A stretch of DNA of 64,000 nt from Strongylocentrotus purpuratus. Lineage: Eukaryota > Echinodermata > Echinoidea > Camarodonta > Strongylocentrotidae. Position 1 is the stretch's first letter. Each line of letters starts with the position of its first letter. Position numbers and translations under genes: made by a program. Below are positions 57,701 through 64,000 of this stretch, piece by piece. The notes below the pieces were generated by a model. That model saw nothing but the letters and a program-made list of their open reading frames with translations. It did no database searches and was not told where the DNA came from. The DNA lies in the NCBI RefSeq assembly GCF_000002235.5, contig NW_022145611.1:1664754-1728753 (forward strand). The letters are read 5' to 3'.

Positions 57701-59577
57701 CGAGTCATCAACGTTCGACCGGCTGATGATCCGTTCGAGACCAAGACCATTGGGGAATCCCGGTTTCCTACCCAGGACTTCAAGAGCGAGGGTCTGGCCA
57801 AACCATCCGACCATGACGAGCCTTTGCAAACCAAGGGTAACAAGGGGTCTGGATCTGATGCACAACTCCCCCAAAACCTCCAGGTTCTAGGATCACATGG
57901 ACCACCAACTGCTCCAACTGACCAGACCATTGGTCCAAGATCTGAAGACGAGGATTGGCTACCTGCCACTGATGGAGGGGACTTTGCAAAGGTGAATTTC
58001 TACCAAATGTTTTTAAAATACTTATCATTGTTCCATGGCTGAATTGTGGAAATGGAATACCTACTTTTATATTCTATATACTCTCTTCTAATAAAATATA
58101 ATTAAGACATAATATTTTAATTCTTTGACATTGATTATTTTGAAAACGTAGGCCTATGTGACGTGTTCGGATGCATTAACAGATTTCAAGATTCTTGAAT
58201 ATATTCATTTAATTGATATTCTTCTTGCCATACTTCTATAGCGTGCTAGAAAGACCCAGAAAGAGCCATCATCTAGGAGGTTCTCCAAACCGACCAACCC
58301 GGCATTGAACCCTGATACCACTGCTCCTGATGAGCCTCAAAAGGTAAGCCTGCTCTATCTATCTATCTTCTAATATTAAATGAATAATTGAGACATGATA
58401 TTTTATTTCTTTGACATTGATTATTTTGAAAACGTAGGCCTATGCAACGTGTATAAATGCATTTGCAGATTTCAAGATTGTTTAATTGATTTTAATTGAT
58501 ATTCTTCTTGCCATACTTCTATAGCGTGCTAGAAAGACCCAGAAGGAACCATCATCTAGGAGGTTCTCCAAACCGACCAACCCGGCATTGAACCCTGATA
58601 CCACTGCTCCTGATGAGCCTCAAAAGGTAAGCCTGCTCTATCTATCTATCTACTAATAATAAATAATTAAGAAATTATATGTTATTTCTTTGACATTGAT
58701 TATTTTGAAAACGTAGGACTATGCATCGTGTTTGGATGCATTTGCAGATTTTAAGATTCTTGAATATATTTATTTAATTGATATTATTCTTGCCTTACTT
58801 CTATAGCGTGCTAGCAAGACCCAGAAGGAGCCATCATCTAGGAGGTTCTCCAAACCGACCAACCCGGCATTGAACCATGATACCACTGCTCCTGATGAGC
58901 CTCAAAAGGTAAACCTGCTCTATCTGACAGTGTTATTTCATCCTTACTATTTTTCAGTAAATGTTTTTTTCTTCAAATTGTTATTTTGAAGTTACTTTTT
59001 TTCTTCACATGATTTTGTGGCTGAATCATTACAGAAAGAGCTAGTTTGTTTCAGAAACAAAAATACAAGACTAACGATACTGATCGCTATTGGACCGCTT
59101 TTGCAACGGTTAAAAAAAACTGTACGTTTACCATGGGAATTTACCACGTTCATGTAAAAAATATTAATAATTACCTTCATGGCTGAGATCCTAACATAAA
59201 TCACAAATTACAAATGTTTGAACATTTCAAAGGTATATACACACATTGTAATAATCGATAACAATGTTGAGGTTATCATGCCAGACAGATAAAACGTAAA
59301 GGTGAATATCTTCGCCTTCAATTTTTATCATTCAATCTTTAACTACCTTTTATCATTGTCTTCTTTCCTTCATTATATTATGGTTCTTTCATCATTTTTT
59401 CCAACAATCCTTTTTTTGTTAAATTCCATCTTCATTTCTTTCTCCCCTTCTCCCTCTCTCTCTCCCTGACTTTAGGCTATGGATCCCAAGACCAAGAAGA
59501 AGCGCCTGAGAAAGTTCCTCAAGCGTGCTAGAAAGCTCAAGCCTAAGCACAAGCCTGCTAAGGCTGACGAGGAATAA
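47316..59577 (+). CDS. TMEM145-like: TMEM145/GPR180-like seven-transmembrane protein with a long repetitive tail
   Basis: Complete 22-exon model, all GT-AG, joining to 1,082 codons. Exons: 47316-47417, 47977-48054, 48868-48948, 49478-49582, 50027-50201, 50561-50632, 51127-51276, 51530-51608, 51868-52010, 52744-52900, 53379-53499, 54116-54382, 54742-55095, 55414-55464, 55856-55927, 56608-56658, 56908-56985, 57287-57991, 58242-58343, 58525-58626, 58807-58908, 59476-59577. Signal peptide (residues 1-23), Cys-containing extracellular domain (24-185), seven helices (about 187-402), then about 660 residues of low-complexity, duplicated tail. The core matches the GPR180/TMEM145 family (Pfam GpcrRhopsn4 type; GOST-like fold). 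Human TMEM145 is about half this length. Family members are membrane proteins of the secretory pathway or surface with poorly known ligands. The core model is firm. Tail exons rest on splice sites and shared phase 0, and some could be alternative. Confidence 0.88.
47440..47490. repeat. (GA)n microsatellite in intron 1
   Basis: AGAGAG repeated about 18 times with small interruptions, then an A/G tract. Confidence 0.9.
48450..48800. repeat. (AGT)n microsatellite in intron 2
   Basis: About 350 bases of AGT/TAG units with scattered AGA, AAT and ATAG interruptions. The all-Leu/Tyr frames on the minus strand are repeat products. Confidence 0.95.
49805..49862. repeat. (GA)n plus G tract in intron 4
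   Basis: About 17 GA units then a G run of about 12. Confidence 0.9.
50561..53499 (+). CDS. TMEM145-like exons 6-11: seven-transmembrane core
   Basis: Hydrophobic segments fall one or two per exon: LAFFLGYLAMIIVATRF (TM1), LFYSSLFFKTVCLLLLNIEL (TM2), IFSCLSTILFVSVLLLVSKG (TM3), LKMIVFGLVYGASYTVVFF (TM4), a helix across the exon 9/10 join ending IVFVYGCFF (TM5), LPFTLFFSVWFMTEPTYRLL (TM6) and GIDLVLSFAGHAYFLCITRP (TM7). The KGFTITR loop after TM3 and the WFM.EP motif in TM6 are family-like. Phases 1,1,1,2,1,2,0 run consistently through the joins. The core ends at residue 421. Confidence 0.9.
51676..51835. repeat. (GAT)n microsatellite in intron 8
   Basis: GATGAT units with GAG, GAC and GTT variants over 160 bases, just before the acceptor of exon 9. 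Confidence 0.9.
54116..54382 (+). CDS. TMEM145-like exon 12 with 10-residue coding minisatellite
   Basis: Phase 0-0, 89 codons. It begins ISFRDIDDDVENIYQASPDY, the cytoplasmic start of the tail. It then has five tandem copies of a 30-base unit encoding TLSIHDAPDTAL variants (54219-54368), the last two diverged (PGAPDT, HNEPEH). The first copies are nearly identical in DNA, so copy number probably varies between individuals. Confidence 0.85.
54742..55095 (+). CDS. TMEM145-like exon 13
   Basis: 118 codons, phase 0-0, acceptor TTTTCATAG, donor GTACGT. Non-repetitive Pro/Ser-rich cytoplasmic sequence with an acidic stretch MMELEDDE followed by a basic RRQRK, then FTPKGFVAMPRVVPHDSMK. Reading through the donor would end in MTC at 55155, an alternative shorter isoform. 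Confidence 0.8.
55414..55927 (+). CDS. TMEM145-like exons 14-15 (first copy of a duplicated exon pair)
   Basis: Exon 14 (55414-55464, 51 bases) encodes VAIPKGGFSIFSVQKQP. Exon 15 (55856-55927, 72 bases) encodes DAVTSPKCPDSIPEQ and onward. Both are phase 0. Exon 14, its acceptor region (TTCTTTATCTTCTAAAG) and donor (CCGGTATGT) are nearly identical to exon 16. Exon 15 resembles exon 17 at its start (D..TSPK..D). Skipping either keeps the frame. Confidence 0.72.
56608..56985 (+). CDS. TMEM145-like exons 16-17 (second copy of the exon pair)
   Basis: Exon 16 (56608-56658) encodes VADPKGGLSIFSVQKQP, differing from exon 14 at two residues. Exon 17 (56908-56985) encodes DVPTSPKVSDTDVTDHKQKK and a short end. 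Similarity extends upstream of exons 14 and 16 into the intron (GTAATG.TG.TAGAGAGGTTT.AATGCTAGCAGACATTCTA), proving segmental duplication. The donor of exon 17 (CAGGTCCTT) is weak, so its use is less sure. Confidence 0.7.
57287..57991 (+). CDS. TMEM145-like exon 18 with 40-residue repeats
   Basis: 235 codons, phase 0-0, acceptor TTGTTATAG, donor GTGAAT. After a Ser/Pro-rich start, three tandem units of exactly 120 bases begin at 57476, 57596 and 57716. The residue pattern is RPADD-Y---K--GESGSD, then K--N-G-P-VR-IN. The third unit is truncated and leads into a Gly/Ser/Pro-rich end (SEDEDWLPATDGGDFAK). GC content is higher than in the surrounding introns. Antisense frames here are shadows. Confidence 0.8.
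58085..58940. repeat. 282-bp intron-exon tandem triplication
   Basis: Shared intronic words TTTGACATTGATTATTTTGA, AAACGTAGG and GCATT.GCAGATTTCAAGATT recur with the exons at spacings of 283 and 282 bases. Confidence 0.9.
58242..58908 (+). CDS. TMEM145-like exons 19-21: triplicated 102-bp exon
   Basis: Exons 58242-58343, 58525-58626 and 58807-58908 are each 34 codons, phase 0-0, beginning RARKTQKEPSSRRFSKPTNP and ending PDEPQK. They are almost identical in DNA; the third has S for R and H for P. The introns between are also copies, giving a 282-283-bp tandem unit from about 58090. Each adds a basic, Ser/Pro-rich segment. Any number can be skipped without losing frame. Confidence 0.8.
59476..59577 (+). 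CDS. TMEM145-like exon 22: strongly basic C terminus
   Basis: Encodes AMDPKTKKKRLRKFLKRARK and then LKPKHKPAKADEE, then TAA. Over half the residues are Lys or Arg before a short acidic end. The acceptor CTGACTTTAG follows a pyrimidine tract. FLKRARK echoes the RARK start of exons 19-21. The sequence resembles a nuclear-localisation or phosphoinositide/RNA-binding patch; no function is assigned. AATAAA overlaps the stop codon at 59573. Confidence 0.8.
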   Translation, partial: AMDPKTKKKRLRKFLKRARKLKPKHKPAKADEE

Positions 59578-60793
59578 ACAGATCGATTCAACTAAGATAA
59601 ACTTAAAAACAACCGGATACTTTTGGATCATAAACAAACCTTCAACTAAGATTATCATTTCAATGCTTAGAAAAAACACAAATTATATATATATATATAT
59701 ATTTAACAACAAAAAAAAATTATTATAAAATTTACCTGAAATATGAATGTCTATGTATACTACAAATATGTATTTGTTTGGTATGTCACATCAGTGATAT
59801 ATTCAAATTGATCATATATTTATTGCTGTATCGAAATACAGGGCATTGTATTAAGTTTATGTAATTTTTTTCGAAGAGCGATCTTTGCCAAAACAATCAT
59901 TAGATAGGATGAACGTTTACTGTAATGGTAGACACAAGTATGGAATATTATCATCATGCACTGAAACAAGATATGATGTCTCTATCGTAAAATGTGCATA
60001 CTGCAAATTACACATAACCTACATTGTGGTAGAATATCACAATCAGTCAATCAAAACGACTTAAAAATGATTGAAATAGGAAATAACTGAAATTAGGAAA
60101 ACAAATTATGAAATGTATACTCATGAAAACTATCAAATATACATGAGTAAACTGAAGACTTAAGACTCTTGCATTGTGTTTAAGATGCAAGTGAACTAGA
60201 TAAGAAATTGTAACTATAAAAATCATATAAGTACTTCATCCTTATGTGACTCTCAATAAATTATTACAAATAATCTCACGTTTCAATCGTTCTTATTGAT
60301 GTGTGTTTGTGTGTTTTGGGTAGGTGCTTTCAATCTAGATTCATTCAGTATGATAAATCTTGATATCATATCTAAAAAACAACTTTTTCCTAAGTGTGCT
60401 TATGAAGCAATGTTCTTTTCCTTGCTAACGTCAGATGCCCCATTGTCATTTTGTATTTGCAGAGCCAACTATACACAGAGTATGGACAACTTGGTTTCAG
60501 TTGGTCACATATTTAGTGACAGTGCCTGCCGAAGAAGGCAGTATCCACCATTATAGCGTGCCAAACTCCTATCAAATCATTGGGACTGTGTATTCATATA
60601 AACTTACTTCAATACATTAAAAGGTTATGAACATGCACATGGATGGTGTTACATTAGGGCTAGTCTTACAAACTCTCTAAAGTTATCAGAGGGTTCATAG
60701 ACAAATAGCCTATAGATCAACATAATGTTCTTGAATGCATTCAGACAACTTTTTCTGTTCATTGTCAGGATGACAATGTAGAATTTTTCTTAA
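59578..60793. other. 3' UTR and intergenic sequence
   Basis: AT-rich, with a short (AT)n at 59684-59702. No coding region. The frames at 60296-60620 show no domain. Confidence 0.4.
60255..60260 (+). terminator. Candidate polyadenylation signal of the TMEM145-like gene
   Basis: AATAAA about 680 bases after the stop, followed within 20 bases by AT-rich sequence and then GT-rich TTGATGTGTGTTTGTGTG, a typical downstream element. The alternative AATAAA overlapping the stop codon is less likely to be the main site. Confidence 0.45.
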
Positions 60794-62477
60794 ATGATAA
60801 CTCGGACTGATTGGTCTTGCGTCACCGATTGTGCTGATGCTAATTCGATGGCTGAGCAATTGCAACGACTACTGACCTGTCAACATGAACTTTTCTTTGA
60901 ACTTGTCACGACTAAGCGTCGTCCAAGCGACAAAACTTGGATTACGAACAATCTCCGCAGATTAATTTTGCGACGTGACAAAGCGTTCAAGACTAACTGC
61001 GTCTCCTATAAACGATTACGTAACGCCGTGCAAAGGGAGATCAAAGTTGCCAATTGAGTCTTTCTACGAACGGAAAAGAAAGAAACGCTGAACCAGGCAA
61101 ATGGCATCAGCAAATTCGACACATGGCTGGCCTTCGTAAGCAATCACTGCGTCTCCCTGAAGACGAGAAATCTACTGTAAAAATTGCCAACGAACTGAAT
61201 CAACATTTCGCCCAGATCTGCACTACACTCCCTCCTTTGAACACACATCAACTTCCTGCTTATCTGCCAGCCGCTTCTTGCCCGCCAATCATCGACCGTC
61301 GGCAGGTATTTGAGCGGCTTCGTCGGTTGAATGTGTCGAAGGCATGTCATCCTAGGGATCTACCGCCTCGGTTGATTAAGGAGTTCGCTTATGAGATTTC
61401 AGAACCCCTTACATTCTTTTCAACTTATGTCTGAGATCTTGATGCTTTCCTGATGCCTGGAAAGATTCTTCTGTCTGTCCTATTCCAAAGGGCAGTCGTG
61501 TTACCGGATATGACCAATTGCGACCAATATCCATCACACCCATTCTGGCTCGCCTCTTCGAGGGATTTCTTGCTGACTGGGTATTATGGAGGACATTAAG
61601 CCCTTTGTGGATTCTCACCAATTTGGAAACATGAAGGGTTCTTCGGTCGATCACTACCTTGTTGGAATGCTTGATCATATTCACAAAGGCCTTGACCGGC
61701 CAGGCTTTGTCACCAATGTCTGTGCCATCGACTTTTGTAAAGCTTTCGACAAGATCAATCACACTATTGCCATCAAGAAAATGATCAATCTCGGTGTTGA
61801 TAGGTCCATTCTGCCAACCATCTGCAGTTTTCTTTCGCGGAGAACGCAGTCTGTTCGCTTCAAGGGTGTATCGTCTGAATCTCGACAGCTCTCTTGCGGT
61901 GTTCCACAAGGGACGAAACTTGGCCCTATCACATTCCTTGTTATGATCAACGATGCTGCTGAAAATTGTGACTACTGGAAGTATGTCGATGATTTGTCAC
62001 TTGTGGAAGTTGTTCATCACTCGCGGCCGTCAGAAATGCAGTCGAATCTCGATTCCTTAAGTCGCTGGTGTGATGACAACGATATGGCTCCTAAACCGGA
62101 AAAGTGTCAAGTGTTGCAAGTGTCTTTTGTTCGTCATGCTCCTCTCCCTGTTCATTTGTCCATTCGTGATGTACCCTTGCAATCCTGCTCATCTTTTAAA
62201 CTTCTTGGTGTTATCGTTCAGGATGATCTTAAATGGAAAGAGCAGGTGAAACGCATGGTTGGCCTCTTCATTCTATGTAAACTCAAGAAGTTTGGTGTCA
62301 AACCGGAGGATCTCGTGTTCATATACTCTGTGTACATACGACCAATACTATAGTATGCAGTACCTGTTTGGGGAACAAGTTTAACCCTGCGCCAGTCTGC
62401 TGAAATTGAACGAGTACAGAAGAGAGCTCTTCACATGATTTTTTACCCGACTGACTCTCACTATGATGACCTTCTTC
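60794..62477 (+). pseudogene. Broken LINE reverse transcriptase gene
   Basis: Frames shift near 61050, 61420 and 61580 but read co-linearly as one ORF2 fragment. RPSDKTWITNNLRRLILRRD is the linker before RT. Then come RLRRLNVSKACHPRDLPPRL, GSRVTGYDQLRPISITPILA (crossing frames), DSHQFGNMKGSSVDHYLVGM, AIDFCKAFDKINHTIAIKKM (catalytic Asp), SCGVPQGTKLGPITFLVMIN, YWKYVDDLSLVEV (YVDD instead of YADD), KPEKCQVLQVSF and FKLLGVIVQDDLKWKEQV. An in-frame TAG at 62351 interrupts RPIL-YAVPVWG. At 62478 the frame is cut by the poly-G element. Non-LTR (CR1/jockey-like) by motif order. A different lineage from the LINE at 34.5 kb. Confidence 0.85.
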
Positions 62478-62509
62478 CAGGCGCGGATCCAGGGGGGCCG
62501 AGCGGGCCT

Positions 62510-63190
62510 TGCCCCCCCCCCCGCCAAAAAAAAAAGAAAAAAAAAGGAGAGAGAGAGAGAAGGAAAAGAAGGGAAAAGGAAAGAGGAGAGAAAGGGAAAA
62601 AAAGAGGGAAGAGGGAGAACGGGGGGGGGGGAAAGGACTTGCCTCCCAAGCTGTTGCCTCCCCCCCCCCCCCCCCCATCAAAACATAAAAGAGAAGGAAG
62701 GAAAGGGAAAGAAAAAAGGAAAAAAGGAGATAAAGGGAAGGAAAAAAGAGGAAGAAGAAAAGAAAAGAAGGGGGATATCAGTTGCAATTTTCCGCCAACA
62801 AGTTGTGGATCGGGGGGGGGGGCAAAAGGCCCTTGCTCTCCCCCCCCCCCCCCCGTCCCCGCTAAAAAAAAGAGAAGGAATGAAAAGGAAAAGAGGAGAG
62901 CTAAAAGGGAACAAAAAAGAGGAAGAAGAAAAGAAAAGGGAGAAAAGAAGGGGAGATCAGTTGCGGTTAATCCCGCCAACAATGTGTGGAGCAGGGTGGG
63001 AGGTCAAAATTACCTTCCCCCCCCCCCAACAAACCTAAAAGAGAGAGAGAGAGAAGGAAGAGAAGGGAAAGGGAAAGAGGAGAGAAAGGGAAAGAAGAAA
63101 ACAAAAGAGAATGAAGAAAGGTAAGGGATATCAGTTGCAATTTTCCCGCCAACAAGGTGTAGATCGGGGGGGGGGGGGGGCTTTGGGGAA
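62510..63190. repeat. Tandem array of about 177-bp polypurine units with G and C runs
   Basis: Units contain ATCAGTTGCAATTTTCCGCC, AACAAG.TGT.GATCGGGGGG, a C run of 10-16, CC.CTAAAAAAAAGAGAAGG and about 90 bases of GA-rich sequence. The AGTTGC word recurs near 62780, 62958 and 63133. Very long open frames on both strands (up to 229 codons) are products of the purine bias, not genes. Confidence 0.85.
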
Positions 63191-63499
63191 ATAAAATTCA
63201 AACGTGGTTTATTTCTAATTCCATAACGGTGGTTTACAAATAATGCTGAAATGACATAATTTTCCGAGATTTTTCCTCACTTTTAAGTAATTATACTTTT
63301 TTATGCGTTTGTTGGAAAATTCCTAAATTTACAGTCAGGCAAGAAAATGCTTCTTGAGATGCCTACATGTCAGGGCCCGCGGAACGGCGGGGATCGGGAT
63401 CCTCGAGGCCCCCCTCCCCACTTTTTTGAAAAACATATAAGAGAAATAGAAAGAAAGAGAGCAAGAAAGAAAAAAATAATTAACTGCCAGTGTCACATT

Positions 63500-64000
63500 A
63501 TAATGAGGTATCAAAATATGCTCATCTGACCATGATTAAATACCTAAAACCCCGAGGGCTCTGCCCCCTGGATTCCACATAGGGCCCTAAGGCGGGCCCT
63601 TAGATGCTCATCTGACGGTAATTTAATGCCTAAAACCCCTGATTTCTCGGGGCTCTGCCCCCTGGACCCCACGACAAATATTGTCCTGCCAGTGTCACAA
63701 AATAATAAGGTATCAAAAAATGCTCATCTGACTGTGATTAAACGCCTAAAACCCGTGAGCTTCCGGGGGCTTTGCCCCTGGACCCAACCAAGAGCCCTAA
63801 GACGGCCCCTTGATACTCATCTGACCGTAATTGAGTGCCTAAAACCCTTGAGCTTCCGGGGGCTCTGCCCCCTGAACCCCACGCCAATTAGTGACCTGCC
63901 AGTGTCACAATTAGGTATCAAAATAATGGTCATCTGACCGTAATTAAATACCTAAAATTCCTAAACTTCCGGGCCTCTGCCCCCTGGACCCCACCTAGGG
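63500..64000. repeat. Tandem array of about 203-bp units shared with 10.5-10.76 kb
   Basis: TATCAAAATATGCTCATCTG-like starts at 63509, 63710 and 63917. Each unit also holds a half-copy with GATGCTCATCTGACGGTAAT and GGGGCTCTGCCCCCTGGACC. Two such units lie in the hAT-like element at 10451-10933. Confidence 0.85.

Larger units (their letters stand above)
62478..64000. mobile_element. Poly-G/polypurine element interrupting the LINE, runs off the window
   Basis: It begins CAGGCGCGGATCCAGGGGGG, combining the CAGGCGCG and CGGATCCAGG starts of the other hAT-like elements, directly inside RT coding sequence (preceding 8 bases CCTTCTTC). The matching right end is not reached by 64000. The content is two tandem arrays, described separately. 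Its start resembles the complemented right end at 47032. Confidence 0.7.

Noticed and set aside
57595..57969. Minus-strand frame of 124 codons opposite exon 18
   Set aside because: Shadow of a GC-richer coding exon whose plus-strand frame has splice sites and periodic repeats.
62435..63124. Open frames of 173-229 codons on both strands
   Set aside because: They are produced by polypurine/polypyrimidine tandem repeats with G and C runs. No protein-like composition.

Overview
This 64 kb window looks like genomic DNA of a marine deuterostome invertebrate. An echinoderm, probably a sea urchin, is the best guess. The evidence is AT-rich DNA with long introns, a multi-domain SRCR (scavenger receptor cysteine-rich) gene, a seven-helix TMEM145/GPR180-type receptor gene, TTAGGG-like degenerate telomere motifs, tRNA-derived SINEs, several non-LTR retrotransposon remnants and very many short inverted-repeat elements. 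Nothing points to a prokaryote: there are no operons and no ribosome binding sites. The species call is inference.

Layout. 1-6.3 kb, minus strand: the 3' part of an SRCR receptor gene. It has four SRCR exons, one small linker exon, one cysteine-rich exon and the start of a Ser/Thr/Pro-rich mucin-like exon running off the left edge. All internal exons are phase 1-1. 6.4-33 kb: no host gene recognised. This part holds nested hAT-like non-autonomous elements with poly-G tracts and 8-bp target duplications, tandem arrays (110 bp, 148 bp, 131 bp x3), foldback elements, two copies of a tRNA-SINE and degraded LINE pieces. 33.2-36.4 kb: two adjacent LINE fragments, the second with a 488-codon reverse transcriptase reading frame. 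36.4-47 kb: more repeats, including a 1.7 kb inverted-repeat element carrying six copies of a 180-bp satellite monomer. 47.3-59.6 kb, plus strand: a complete gene of 22 predicted exons (1,082 codons) for a TMEM145/GPR180-like protein. 60.8-64 kb: a broken LINE reverse transcriptase interrupted by a poly-G/polypurine element that runs off the right edge.

The two host genes are transcribed away from each other, about 41 kb apart, and show no sign of working together. The most unusual biology is the receptor gene. A conserved signal peptide, extracellular domain and seven-helix core (about 420 residues, 11 exons) is followed by about 660 residues of tail. That tail was built by repeated duplication: a 10-residue coding minisatellite, a 40-residue repeat, a duplicated exon pair and a triplicated exon, ending in a strongly basic terminus. 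The second major theme is the family of short hAT-like elements. Five have perfect 8-bp target duplications visible here. They carry homopolymer G/C tracts, and some carry satellite monomers inside them.
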